A DNA stretch of 64,000 nt from Posidonia oceanica. Taxonomy: Eukaryota; Streptophyta; Magnoliopsida; Alismatales; Posidoniaceae. The stretch is from contig JAZBRS010000049.1 in the NCBI GenBank assembly GCA_037176725.1, forward strand, positions 14,216,001-14,280,000. Reading direction: 5' to 3'. Under the pieces are notes generated by a model, which ran no database searches, had not been told where the DNA came from, and was given only the letters and a program-made list of their open reading frames with translations. A program made the translations under genes and the position numbers. Each line of letters opens with the position of its first letter. Position 1 is the stretch's first letter. This document shows, piece after piece, positions 44,919-57,686 of this stretch.

Positions 44919-47900
44919 TGTAGTAATCCTGAATTTTAATCGTCCATGCACATTACCAAAGCTTGTGTGCACGATCAAAATAGGCTTACTATATGTGGCC
45001 GGATCCGAGGGAAGAACTCGACTCGAAAACGCTGGCAAAAGAAAAGAAAAGAAATGATAAGACAATTCGGAGTCGCTACCGGGTCTATTGAATTGGAAAA
45101 CAAGGAAAACCAGGGGTTAAGCATGCAAAGACATGCGAAACTAGATGCAAGGAGGGGCAAAGGAATGAGAAGCGAAACTAAGCTATGCTATGCTATTATG
45201 CTATGCTATGACTCAGGCCTAGGATAAAGGGAAAGGTCGATGCGAGCCAAGAGAAAGGGCAAGGACTCCTGTTACGCACGGGGAAGGTGTTAGGCACCCC
45301 GATACGTCCGAGAGTCGGTCTTTCTTAGGCAATCTCGCGCTTATGCAAGGAATCGCTAGCCTAATGCCTAATGCCTTAAATGCTTACCTATTATGCAAGG
45401 GAAATAAACGTACTATCTAAGTGCTCAGCCACGCTGCTAGTGTTCCGAACTGGGCAGACCTTGGTTCGTGAGAACTCCTAAGCAGTAAGCATCATGGCCC
45501 TATATGCAGATGCAAGCAATAAAACAAAACGGCAGGAAAACCAAGCAATGCGAGCGACATGCAAGCAATAAAGTAAAACAGGTGCGGAAAATGATGCGAA
45601 AATACAGAAAAATAAAGCAAGGCACGGAAAACGATGCCGAAAGCGGAAAGCGATGCAAAGGGGTGCGGGAAAACCATGCAGAAGAGCGGGAAAACAATGC
45701 AAAAATGCAGAAAACGGGGCAAAGTGCGGAAAAAGAGGCAAAGCAGGGTGCGAAATCAAAACAAAGGGGTGGGCAACATGCATTGGGGTTGCAGCAAGCT
45801 AAAGAAGCGATAAAACGCAAGAAACGGCAAGCGAAACAAAATCTGTGCTTTAAAACGGCTATCAGCCATCTACAAGCATTGGACGCTGGCAACACCAGCA
45901 TCCAACATTGGACGCTGGGAGAGCCCGCGTCCAACACCCACTGCAGACAGACAGCATGCATGTTTTGAAAATCCATGCATTCTAACTATATGGATGCATA
46001 ACAAATGCAAATATGCAACTAAATAGGTGCTAGACATGCTAATCTAACCTAACAGAAGATTAGAGGAAGAATCATAACAAGGAGCATGCCAAAATTAGAG
46101 ATCCAAGCATGCAGGTTGTTGGACGCCTATAGGCTGGGCGTCCAACAAGAACAGAAGGCAGAGGGGAGAAAAGATGCATACAAGTGATAGAGGAGAGTTG
46201 GGATCATGCATTTGGGTCTCTGGAGTTGAGCATGGAGCAAGCAAGCAAGTAGGGGAGGCAAAATAAAATCAAATAGGTCTTACCTGTGCTGAGTGCCATG
46301 CTAGAGGCACAACCAAGGCGTTGGACGCGAGCTAGGTCGGCGTCCAACGTTGGACGCCAACACCAGCAGCGTACAACGCTCTAGGAGGCACAACACACAA
46401 AAACCATGCACAAACAAGCAAATAATTTAATGGAAGCTTAAGAACAGCTGCTACTAAAGCTAAACATGCATAAGAACACAGGAAGCAAGCAAATAAGCAA
46501 GAGCAAAGAGGCATGCAAGCTTTAAACAAATGCATGAGAGGTCAGGACATTGGACGCTAGAGCCAGCAGCATCCAACGTTGGACGCTGAAGGCTCTGGCA
46601 TCCAACGACCCAGACCTGCAGGCTCACCTATTCTAAAGGGGGAGCTCAGCTCTACCCCACCTAGATGCATGCAAACACACTAAGAACATGTAGGAAACTA
46701 GCAGGAGCATGTGCACAACAAACATGGCAAGCATTTAAGCTAAGGAAAGCAAAAGGGAAGATCATGCATATGAGAAGAAAGCTTAAGACTTGCAAAAAGA
46801 AATAAACAACTTAGTAAAATCCTAGCAAACCTAAGCATGGGTGCCATAGGGGCCAGGCATCTCTAAGCATGCATGGATCACAAGATAATACCATAAATAT
46901 GCATGGAGTAGGCATGGCAGCAAAGCAAAGCAAGCAAACACGTTGGACGCTAGGTGAACCAGCGTCCAACGTTGGACGTGGCTCACCCTAGCGTCCAACA
47001 AAGGCAGAAGGCAGACTGATATCAGAGCATGCAATAGAACTCAAACAAGCATGGAATAAGTAAGAAAACATGGCACAGCATCAGGAAACATTAAAGGAAG
47101 CATATAGCATGGGGTTACAGAAATCAAAGCAAGAGCAAAGCGCAGAAAGCAACTGAACAAGAGCAAAGCAGAGCAGAGCAAGAGGGGCTATTGGACGCTG
47201 GCCTATGCCACGTCCAACGTTGGACGCACTAGGTGGTGCGTTCAACACGCTGAACTCCATTCCGGCCATGAATCATGGCCAAAAGGATTCAGAAAATTGC
47301 AAGGTTCCATAGGGATGCACACACTAGCATGCATGACCTATGAGGATAGAAATCTTACCTTGTCGTGGCCTGGAACGGTGTGTCGACCTCCCTCACCGGC
47401 GCTGCGGAAGTGGATGACCAGCCGACTCCGGCGAGCTCGTGTGGACTGCTGGAGGCACTGGAGAGGTTGGCTGAAGGTCCGGGATGAAGGTGGATACTTG
47501 GTTTCTCTCTGGAGGTGGAGAATTGCAGTGGAAACGGGCTGTGCTGCTCTGTGTGTGTTGTGGAAGATGGGTGGTTGGGGCTGGTTTTGATCAAACGGTG
47601 CATGGGTTCTGCTGCCAATTGCAGCGGCATGGGCAGGAATTGCAGGCGAATGGCAGGTGCTCTGGGTGTGGGAAGGCCACGAGGATTGGCAGGAGGGGCA
47701 TGGGCGTGTCAGTCGGCGGCGAGGAGGCCGATGGCGGCTGACAGGGGCGGCAAACGGTAGTGAGGGCAAGGAGAGCGGGAAATCCGCTGAAATGGAGGAG
47801 AGATGGATAGTTACTCAAGCTTGGAAGGTAGTGGATGGCATGGAGTAGAGGAAGGGACGGGTAGTAAGTGTGGGGAGGCGGTGGAGTGGACGGGCGGTGA

Positions 47901-48245
47901 GCGGAAGGGGGCGGAGCAGCCGCTGCTGCAACCGAGCCGTTGGACGCCAGACCAGAGGGCGTCCAATGTTGGATGTTGGAATAGGGCGCGTCGAACGTTG
48001 GACGCTGCCTATTCCAGCGTTCAACGAGCTCAGTTGGCAAAAGGCTGCAACAAGGCTTGGGCTTGGGCCAAAGAGGTGGAAAAAGGTGTAAAAAGGCTTG
48101 AGGTTTTGGCTTGGGATTTAGGTGAGGTTTTGAGCTAGGTTTTGGGTTAGAAAAGAGGTAGAAAAAAGGAGTGCCAATCCAGAGTCTACACGAGCCTGTA
48201 GGAGAAAACAACCAACTTCCGGGCTGTCGGAATGGGATGTCTACA
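44919..48245 (-). repeat. 5' LTR of element B (3,327 bp)
   Basis: It starts TGTAGTAATCC and ends ATGTCTACA. From 46508 to its end it is colinear with 7428-9165. Between 45500 and 46500 it holds a sequence absent from the left LTR, with extra GTTGGACGC hairpins. The candidate splice donor is at 47359/47358; another donor-like site (CACAG|GTAAGACC) is at about 46281. Confidence 0.88.
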
Positions 48246-49916
48246 CATTGCAATAAAGTCCTGTGACTTGTGTTTATTACATTTAAGTCCCTTCTACATG
48301 CATGCATTATTTAAATTGCAATTTTAATCATATTGCATTGCTTTAAATGCCCAACAGTTTTACAAATTGCATTTCAATTCATGTTTTTAAACTGTTGCTT
48401 GTTTGCATGCCTGTTTAGCTTTGCATTTTAAACCTTGCATGTTTTCAAAATTACAAGTAGGTCCTTATGTCTAGTTTCTTCATGCTTGCTTCCTGCTTTG
48501 CATTTTAAATTCAACAGTTAGGTCTAATTGCATGTTAGTCCTAAAACCTACTGTTGTCTGCTTGCCTATTTTGCATTGCACTTAGGTTCAGTATGTTTTC
48601 GAAACTGCATGTAGGTCCATTTCTTGCATTATTGCATGCACATCTTTAAATTAATGTTGCATTCTGCTCATGCTTGCCTATTGCATTGCTGCATTACTTC
48701 TTTAGCATGCATTTACCCTGTTGCATCGCATTTTGCCATGACATTGCATTTAGGCCCCTCCATTTATTTTAATTGCACTTAGGTCCCTGCATTTGCATTC
48801 TTGCATGCATTGCATCCCCATGTCAATGCATATAGCTCCCTTGCATCTTTTTGAGCACTGTTAGCTTCATTGCATATAAGACACCCTGCATTGCACACAC
48901 ATAGGGGCATTTTGCACTTAGACCCCCACTTAGACCACTTTTTCTGGCCCTTGAGCCATCTAACTTGATTCCTGAATAACTTTTGATCGGACCGTTGGAT
49001 CTTCACGATCTAACTATCCTGGTCTTCCTGGTTGAATGATCTTTCATTCTAACCAAAGTTATTTCAGATCAGGCCTCAGATCTTCAAGATAAGCCCATCT
49101 GAATCACTGCATATCACTCATTACCTTATCATTTGCATTGCATGCATCGTTTTCGCGATCTGTCTTCTCGTGCATGTAGATTAGGCTTTATCGCCCCTAC
49201 TTTGCTTCATTTGCATGCCGCACACTTGCATTGCATGGCTTTCCGCCCCTTCTTTCGTTTTTCCTTTGCATGTCGCTTCGCATTGCATGGTTTTTATCAC
49301 TGTTTTGTTTTATAGCCTGTATTTGCATTAGAGCAATGATGCTTACTGCTTAAGAGTTCTTACGAGCCAGGGCTTGCCCATTCGGAACACTAGTAGTGCT
49401 GCTGAGTACATAGATTGCACGTTTAATTCCCTGCACGCATCTTAGCACTTAGAGCATACATTTAAGCATTAATTAAGCATTCATGGCATTTAGGCATTCA
49501 AGGCATGCATCTTCTTGCATATGCGAGCAAGAAGCCTAAGAAAGACCATTTCTTCAGGCGTATCGGGGATGCCTAACACCTTCCCCATGCATAACAGGAG
49601 TCCTTGCCCTTTCTCTTGGCCCGCAATAACCATAATGCCCTCATCCTAGACACAAGTCATAGCATTGCATAGCATTGCATCCCTTTGCATCTTTTTGCAT
49701 GGTTTCCATGCATTCCTCCGGTTTTCCTTGTCTCCCGACTTAATAGACATGGTAGTGACTATGATTTTGTCTTATCTTCCTCTTTTCCTCTTTTGCCAGC
49801 GTTTTCGAGTAGAGTTTCCTTCCTCGGATCAAGCTGCATATAGTGAACCTATTTCCGATCGGTGCATGCGAGCTTTGACATCATGCATGGATGATCTGAA
49901 TTTCAGGATTACTACA
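48246..49916 (+). repeat. 5' LTR of element D, 3' part (left part displaced by element B)
   Basis: It matches D's 3' LTR (from 56425) from its first base, and ends GGATTACTACA at 49916 next to a PBS. The first ~2.07 kb of this LTR (the equivalent of 54355-56424) is missing here because B inserted at this point; it should lie left of the A/B complex, outside the window. The conserved LTR block occurs at 49555-49612. Confidence 0.85.
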
Positions 49917-49917
49917 G

Positions 49918-49932
49918 TGGCGACTCTACTGG
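49918..49932 (+). promoter_or_regulatory. Primer binding site (tRNA-Arg) of element D
   Basis: TGGCGACTCTACTGG directly follows the LTR end (one base gap). It is complementary to the plant tRNA-Arg 3' end with mismatches at the distal side. It shows D is read on the plus strand, opposite to A, B, C and E. Confidence 0.8.
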
Positions 49933-52900
49933 TAGCCCAAACTGCTCGACGATAGGTCCATTAACCTATCACCATCGGGCTGATACCCCTAACTATTCGG
50001 CGATAGGTCCGTTAACCTATCATCATCGGGCTGATATCCCTAACTATTCGGCGATAGGTCCGTCAACTTATCACCTGGCACATATCAATCACCTTGCATG
50101 CATATCAATCATCTTACACATATCTATCATCATGCATTGTCATTTACTGGATGTACATATCATTTCTTGCAACCCACAAAAGCAAAAAAGTTCAAGAAAA
50201 TAAAAATAACAAAAATATTTTCTTCGCCTTGCTGCTGGTTTTCCCTTTTTATGTTTTCCTAAAACAAAAACCATAAAAATACAAAACCAATGCAAAAACC
50301 CAAAAACATGTTTGTCCCTTCCCCCTTTCTAAAAAATACAAAACCTACAAACATTTGTATAATCATAAACCGGCTTTGGACAAACAAGCATCGACAATCT
50401 CAAGCAGGTCTCACCCGAGCAGTGCCATCTCTTTGCATGTGGCCACAGTGTGAGACTGAGAGCAGAATAGAGCAACTCACGGAGCTCAAAGCTCCCAAAG
50501 CAAGATCCTCCTTATGAAGAGAGTTCACCAGACATGGAGAGGACCAAAGCAAAGCAGAGCATAGCTAGAGACTGTCTACACATTGCAGAGGCTGAAGGTG
50601 TATGCTGATCAACCGAACTCTTAACGCCTCATCAGGGACCACTACCCCAAGAGGGCGAAGTCATGCATATCCAAAAAAATATAGATCATGTGAGCAAAAT
50701 AAAATGATAACATGATATGCATGCTGAGCATAAAAGAACAATGAAGAAAGAAGTTGATGAAAGAAGGCGCTCATGAGAGGAGTGACTCGGACGAGCATCG
50801 AGGCCCCCTCAGCTATCAACTTCAAGCACCGCATTGCCAACTGCCCGGGATGCATTATCAGGAGGACCTGGCCCCACCCTCCGAGCGAAGCAACATGCTC
50901 CAATCCCCTATGCAGACAACTCTACCTCCCTGGCAGGCTAGATGCAACTCCAATCACTCATGAGGGGAAAAGAAAAATCAATCCGTGAGCGTCAAAAGCG
51001 GTAGTTGGTCCCCGAGGAATTGAGACGGAGGCTAAGAAGCTACACCCAATGCTTCTGCTACCCACATGCAGCCAAAGGCTATACTCTGCAAAGTTGAAGC
51101 CTCATCCCGAACCAAGAGTGAGAAAGAGAGCCTCCGACCACAACTCGGTATGGCATCGCTCGAGGATCAAGTCCCTTGAGTCAGAAAATGCAGAAGCACC
51201 CTCATGGCACAGCTGCTTTGAGTCCAAAGCCACCAAAACATACATGCTGTAATATATTTTTATCTTCCCTTCTCCCTGTTTTCGAAAATCGGAGCCAAGG
51301 ACGAGCACTTTTGCCTGCTGAGCTCAGAGGCTCTGTGCTTTTCAAATTTTACTGCCCACCGCGTTGGGTAGGTCTGTGATGACTGACATGTCCATTGTTT
51401 GTCACTCCATGACGTTGCATTGCGTGCCCACACTGAGACCATTGCACACCCACCACGAGGGATTCCCTGTTTTATCTCTGCATCATCCTACATTCGTTCC
51501 TTGCTACTGGGCTGGAAGCCCTAACTGCAGGTGATGAGTCTGTCAACCTATCATTTTGTCATCCTCGCATCTGGGCCGATATCCCTAACTATTCGGTGAT
51601 AGATCCATTAACCTATCACCATCGGGCTAGCAGCCCTAACTGCTCAGTGATGGGTCCGTTAACCTATCATTCTGCATTCCGCTGCATCGGGTTGGTAGCC
51701 CTAACTGCTCGGTTGACGCCCGTTAAAATGTCATCCCGCATATCCACATTGCATTTGGGCTGATATCCCTAACTATTCGGCGATAGGTCCGTCAACTTAT
51801 CATCCATTCATCCATCCATCCATCCTTGCATTTTGATGCCAGAGGCGCTTCAGCAGTCCCCTGGTATCATCCTTGATACCAGGGGCATCTTTTTGCTATC
51901 CTGTGGTATCGCCCCCCTTCATCTCATCGGGCTGATATCCCTAACTATTCGACGGTAGGTCCGTTAACTTATCACCCTGCATTTGCATTATTCCATTGCA
52001 TTCCCCACCGTCATTGCACTTTGCACGATGAGCCCTTACATCCATTTCACTGCATTCGGGTTGGTACCCCTACCTACTCGGCTAGCAAACTCATTAGTTT
52101 TGTCTCCACTTGCATTTTGATGCCATGGGCGCTTCGGCTGTCCCCTGATATCATTCATCGATACCAGGAGCATCTTTATTTTGCTGCCCCATGGTATCCC
52201 ATTTCCATCTGCATTGGGCTGACATCCCTAACTGTTACGGGAGCGTCTACGAACCTCTGCCACACCTTCAGGTATGGTATTCCCCTTTGCATTCGTGGTT
52301 ACAAGTTATCCCACTTGTGATCACCCCTCTTGCCTGACAAACTCGCTGGCCTGTCACCATCTCGTGGGCTGATAACCTCAACTATCCGGTGATAAGTCCG
52401 TCAACTCCTCATCGGGCTGATAGCCCCAACTATCCGGTGATGAGTCCGTCAACTCTTCAGTAGGCTGATAGCCCTAACTATCCGGCGATAGGTCCATTAA
52501 CTTATCACCTTTTCGTCGTAGTGTAATAGCATTCTGTTGCATGACATTAGCATCTCATCATCACACGGACATCGCGCGCTTAGGATCCGAACCCTCAATT
52601 CGCGTATTGCCTAAGGTAGCATCCTTAGCACCCGCAGACATTTTACAGCATTGCCTGCTCTGGATGATACCCGTGGTAGTGCGCGGCCAGGAACGTTTCC
52701 TTGGTTTCGCGTGCCTGACGTTTCACTGTATGTACATTGCATTTCACAGCATCGCATTGCATAACATCATATAGCTTCCTTGTATCCTCCGTAGAGTCAG
52801 TCCTAGTATTGCATTTCATCATTACATGGACATCACGTGCTTAGGATCTGAACCCCTGGTTCACGTATTGCCAAAGGTAGCATCCTCAACACCCGCAAAC

Positions 52901-54340
52901 TTTTTACAGCATTGCTTGCTTTGGATCGCACCCACGGTAGCGCGCGACCAGGATCATTTCTTGGTTTCGCGTGCCTGGCGTCCTGCGTATATACATTGCA
53001 TTTCACTGCATAACATTGCATAACATTTGCATTCTTATTGTGCTGCTACTCCTCTGTAGTCATTACACCAACTTCCGCATTCCGCTTTCCCGGACATGGC
53101 ATACTTAGGAATTGAACCCCTGGTTCGCGCACTGCTTAAAGTGGCATCCTCAGCAACGCAGAACTTCTCACAGTTTGCCTGCTCAGTATGACGCTCGCGG
53201 TAGTGCATCGTCCAGGATCGCTTCCGTGGAATTACGTGCCCGCCATCGCATGCACATCCACAGTATCTTTTTTTCAGCATTTTACTTTCCGCAGCATCCG
53301 CATCGCCTGCGCCTACAGCAAAAGCTTGGCAAACAGCACCGCCGCATTAGAGCTGTGCACTGCTCGACACGCACTCACCCCGTCGACTGGCCTTCCTGCA
53401 TTGCCCAGAGACACCCCTTGCATTGCATTGCATTTTCCGCCTTTTCCGCGTGCATGCATCATCCCACTTTCCCCCAAAGGAGTACAGTGCAGTAAGCATT
53501 AGCGTAAGCATAACATTTGCATTAGCACCGTACACTAGTCTTTGCATTGGCACAGCATCCTAGTGTTTGCATTCATCTGCATTTGGCAACAGCCAAGACA
53601 CCCTTTGCATTGCATTGCATTTTCCACCTTTTCTGCCTGCTTGCTTCCTTGATCGGGGACAAACCTTTTCTCTTTCTCACGGCCTCGCGAGTTCCTGCTT
53701 GTTTCCCTTGTCCCGGGCGGACAAGGACCTTTTGCCTCCCCCAGACTAGCAGCCCTAACTGCCCTAACGGCAAGCGCGTTAGTCCTTCTGGAGCTGTTTT
53801 TGCACAAGTTTGGACTAGCAGCCAACTTGTCGCATTGCATCATAGCACTTTCTACTTTCTCTTACATCTCATCGCACCAGCATGTATCACATTGCACTAC
53901 ACCGGCATCTCATGTTTGGTAGCTGCATTTGCATCACTTCACATTAACATGCATCACGTTGCACTACACCAACATCTCATGTTTGGTAGCTGCATTTGCA
54001 TCACTTCACATTAACATGCATCAGCACAGCATCCCCTCATGCACAGCATCCGCACACGCCCGCGTCGCCCGTGCCTCCCTTAGTGGAGCTCGGTGCGATG
54101 AACACTAGTACATATTGGTTCAACATCAGCATTAGCATCGCACACCAGTTTTTCTTTAGCATCTACATTAGCATCTGCATTTGCATCAACATTCGCATTC
54201 GCATTGTAGCAACGAGTCATGATTTTCGGTGCATCCACCGGATAAGTGACTCACGCCTACAGTAACATCTGGCTCTCTCCGACGTCAGGTGGGGTGTCTT
54301 GTCAATCCTGAGCCACGGTCTCGCTACGCTTGACCTCGCT
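49933..54340 (+). other. Interior of element D (no gag, no pol)
   Basis: It begins with hairpin repeats (49951-50070: GATAGG…CCTATC), then sequence matching B's 3' region in reverse, including a ~69-codon frame (50754-50963) also found in B. A second hairpin cluster is at 51540-52510, with nested palindromes at 51834-51905 and 52129-52196. Three diverged repeats of about 290 bp (52560-52790, 52820-53030, 53095-53260; words 'cttaggat…gaacc' and 'attgccaaaggtagcatcct') follow, then GCATTGCATT-rich sequence and the conserved pre-PPT block. Confidence 0.7.
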
Positions 54341-54354
54341 CAGGGAGGGGCATC
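54341..54354 (+). promoter_or_regulatory. Polypurine tract of element D
   Basis: CAGGGAGGGGCATC immediately precedes the 3' LTR start TGTAGACACC. It has the same sequence as the B and C tracts on the opposite strand. Confidence 0.88.
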
Positions 54355-57300
54355 TGTAGACACCTCATTTTGACAGGCTGAATTGGTGGTTCTCTCTGAA
54401 ACCCTAAACCCTAGGTTAAACCCTAGGTTAGCACTCACCTAAAAGCCTAGGTTAAACCCAAGGTTAGCACTCACCTAAACCCTAAGTTAAACCCTAGGTT
54501 AGCACTCACCTAAACCCTAGCAAAACCCTAGGAACCCTAGGTCACGCCCACACATGCACAAGCCCAAGCCCAAACCTTCTTTCTTTTCCTTTTCTCTTTT
54601 CTTCTTTTTCTCCTTCTTTTTCTTCTTCTTCTTCTTCCTTCTTCCTTCTCCTTTTCTTTCTTTTTCCCCTCTTTCCAGGCCCAACCCACCAACCCTCTTT
54701 CTTTTTCTTTTTTATTTTCTTTCTTTTTTTCTTTCTTCCTCACCAGCCCGGTCCATTACCTCTCCTCCTCTTTTTCTGTTTTTCTATTTCTTTCCTCGGC
54801 CCAACCTTTTTTTCTTTTTCTTTCTTCTTCCTCTCCCACCAATGCTAGCATCTTCTTCTTCCTTCTTCTCCTTCCGCCCCCACCACCACTTACTTCCCAC
54901 TCATCTTCTCTAACTTCCCACTCAAAGCCTCCCCGTAATTCGTGCTCCCTCAGCCTCTCACCACCACCTCTGACTTCCCACCTGACAGACCACCGCCTAA
55001 CTTCCCACTTGGCCTTCCTCCTGTGCCAATACACCTCGACCCAGCATCCAATTTCATGGACACCTCACTCACTTGCACGCACGACCCCAGAATTCCCCAG
55101 CAATAGCGCAATCCCCTAGAGAAAACCCATTTCCTCCGCAGCCTCCACACACAGCCTCTGCACAATTCACCACCCTCAGCCTCTCACGCACCTATCCAGC
55201 ATCTACTCTGCCTTCCTCAGCCCTCCACGATCCTAGAGACAGAGCCCCAAGCTCGAGAGAGAGACACAACACAGAAGAGAGCAAAAATCCACAGTGGAGA
55301 CCCAAAATCCGTTCTCTGGGTTCTAAGCAGCAAATCAGTTTCTGATTGGCTCCGCAACTTCCTCACGACATTAGCAACTCACGCCTCGAGCTTCCCGCTC
55401 ACCGCAGCGCCGCCGCGACCTTCAGCTGCACAGCCGCACCCATTGGAGACCGGCAGCCTTCCTCAACCATCCACGCAGGTAACGGACCACACCTCTGAGT
55501 TCTTTTTAGCCTCGTTGTGCTTCCTAGCTAGTTAGATGCATGTTTAGAGCTTCAGCGCCCGATTCGAGCTCCGCCGCTACAGTCGTCTTCTCCGGCGATG
55601 CTTAGCAACTCCGCCGCGCTCTTGGCCAGCTCCAACCTTTCGGATCGCTCCCCAAGCATCGCCGAACCTCCAGCAACTCGGTCCCGCTCCGCCCTTGCGC
55701 CGCCGTTGCCTCCAGCACCCACACCATCTCCGGCCTTCTCTGCAGCAAACCGCCGACGTCGACAGCACGCCACGACCACCGTCACGCGCCGCTGAACCCA
55801 CTGGAGCATCCCACTGGACCGACTCCAGCTCCTGGTCGCCTCAGCACAATCTCCCACCCGCTGGACCGCCGCAGCATCACCTTCCTTCTCCGGCGCAGTC
55901 GGTTGAGCTCGAAAGGCACTGTAGCACTATAGCAACTTAGGATTAAATGTTTGATTTTAAGTTCATTTCATGCCTTGCAATCAGGCCCTTATGTTTATTT
56001 ATTTTTGCATTTCAGTCCAGCATCAATTGAAAATTATTTAATCTGCATTTATAACTATATTGCATTGCATTAAATATCTGCATGTTTTAAGAATTACATT
56101 TAGGTCCAGTCACATGTCATCTGTGATTTAAATGTAATTTTAAACCTTATTGCATTGTAATAAAGCCCTCTGGGTTTTAATTTTTGCATTTAGGTCCTGT
56201 TTACTTTAAACTGTGATTTAAATGTGAATTTAAAACTTTATTACATTGCAATAAAGTCCTGTAAGTTCCAATTATTGCATTTAGGTCCTGTTTACTTTAA
56301 ATGTGATTTAAATATGCAATTTCAAACCTTATTACATTGTAATAAAGTCCAACAAGTTTGCATTATTGCATTTAGGTCCAGTTTGCTTCCAACTACCAAT
56401 TAAATGCAATTTTAAACTTTATGACATTGCAATAAAGTCATGCAACTTGTGTTTATTACATTTAAGTCCCTGTTGCATGCATGCATCATTTAAATTGCAA
56501 TTTTAATCATATTGCATTACTTTAAATGCCCAACAGTTTTACAAATTGCATTTCAATCCATGTTTTTAAACTGTTGCTTGTTTGCATGCCTGTTTAGCTT
56601 TGCATTTTAAACCTTGCATGTTTTCAAAATTACAAGTAGGTCCTTATGCCTAGTTTCTTCATGCTTGCTTCCTGCTTTGCATTTTAAATTCAACAGTTAG
56701 GTCTAATTGCATGTTAGTCCTAAAACCTACTGTTGTCTGCTTGCCTATTTTGCATTGCACTTAGGTTCAGTATGTTTTCGAAACTGCATGTAGGTCCATT
56801 TCTTGCATTATTGCATGCACATCTTTAAATTAATGTTGCATTCTGCTCATGCTTGCCTATTGCATTGCTGCATTACTTCTTTAGCATGCATTTACCCTGT
56901 TGCATCGCATTTTGCCATGACATTGCATTTAGGCCCCTCCATTTATTTTAATTGCACTTAGGTCCCTGCATTTGCATTCTTGCATGCGTTGCATCCCCAT
57001 GTCAATGCATATAGCTCCCTTGCATCTTTTTGAGCACTGTTAGCTTCACTGCATATAAGACACCCTGCATTGCACACACATAGGGGCATTTTGCACTTAG
57101 ACCCCCACTTAGACCACTTTTTCTGGCCCTTGAGCCATCTAACTTGATTCCTGAATAACTTTTGATCGGACCGTTGGATCTTCACGATCTAACTATCCTG
57201 GTCTTCCTGGTTGAATGATCTTTCATTCTAACCAAAGTTATTTCAGATCAGGCCTCAGATCTTCAAGATAAGCCCATCTGAATCACTACATATCACTCAT

Positions 57301-57686
57301 TACCTTATCATTTGCATTGCATGCATCGTTTTCGCGATCTGTCTTCTCGTGCATGTAGATTAGGCTTTATCGCCCCTGCTTTGCTTCATTTGCATGCCGC
57401 ACACTTGCATTGCATGGCTTTCCGCCCCTTCTTTCGTTTTCCCTTTGCATGTCGCTTCGCATTGCATGGTTTTCATCGCTGTTTTATTTTATCGCCTGTA
57501 TTTGCATTAGAGCAATGATGCTTACTGCCTAGGAGTTCTTACGAACCAGGGCTTGCCTGTTCGGAACACTAGCAGCGCTACTGAGCACATAGATTGCACG
57601 TTTATTTCCCTGCACGCATCTTAGCACTTAGAGCATTAATTAAGCATTCATGGCATTTAGGCATTCAAGGCATGCATCTTCCTGCA
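54355..57686 (+). repeat. 3' LTR of element D, truncated
   Basis: It starts TGTAGACACC. The first 200 bp carry degenerate AAACCCTAGGTTA repeats (54398-54540), then a pyrimidine-rich tract (54570-54850), a candidate splice donor CCACGCAG|GTAAC (55478/55479), and the TTGCATTTAGGTCC-rich tract. From 56425 it is colinear with 48246-49521. It stops matching at 57686; the conserved LTR block and the last ~400 bp are absent. Confidence 0.82.

Larger units (their letters stand above)
3820..48245 (-). mobile_element. Element B: gag-only Tat/Ogre-type retrotransposon, split by element C
   Basis: The 5' LTR is at 44919-48245, PBS at 44900-44917, leader, gag (43656-43009 and 15063-13524), 3' noncoding region, PPT at 9166 and 3' LTR at 3820-9165. 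After the gag stop at 13524 the sequence passes straight to the 3' noncoding region; there is no protease, RT, RNase H or integrase. Such an element could move only with enzymes supplied in trans. C interrupts it from 15069 to 43003. B itself inserted in the 5' LTR of D; the expected 5-bp duplicate of CATTG (48246-48250) is not found at 3819, because another element's PBS is there. Confidence 0.8.
48246..57686 (+). mobile_element. Element D: non-coding Tat/Ogre derivative on the plus strand
   Basis: Partial 5' LTR, tRNA-Arg PBS, a 4.4-kb interior, PPT and 3' LTR. The interior starts directly after the PBS with hairpin repeats and matches B's 3' noncoding region in reverse, so gag, pol and leader have been removed by one deletion. 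It is a non-autonomous element that could be copied only in trans. The 3' LTR lacks its last ~400 bp because of the break at 57686. Confidence 0.8.

Noticed and set aside
54398..54540. AAACCCTA-type repeats that suggest telomere sequence
   Set aside because: The units are irregular (aaaccctaggtta with 'gcactcacct' spacers) and lie inside D's LTR, so this is not a telomere tract.
55552..55857. Frames in the GC-rich part of D's 3' LTR as host exon
   Set aside because: The segment occupies the LTR position where every element has a GC-rich first-exon-like stretch; no domain is seen.
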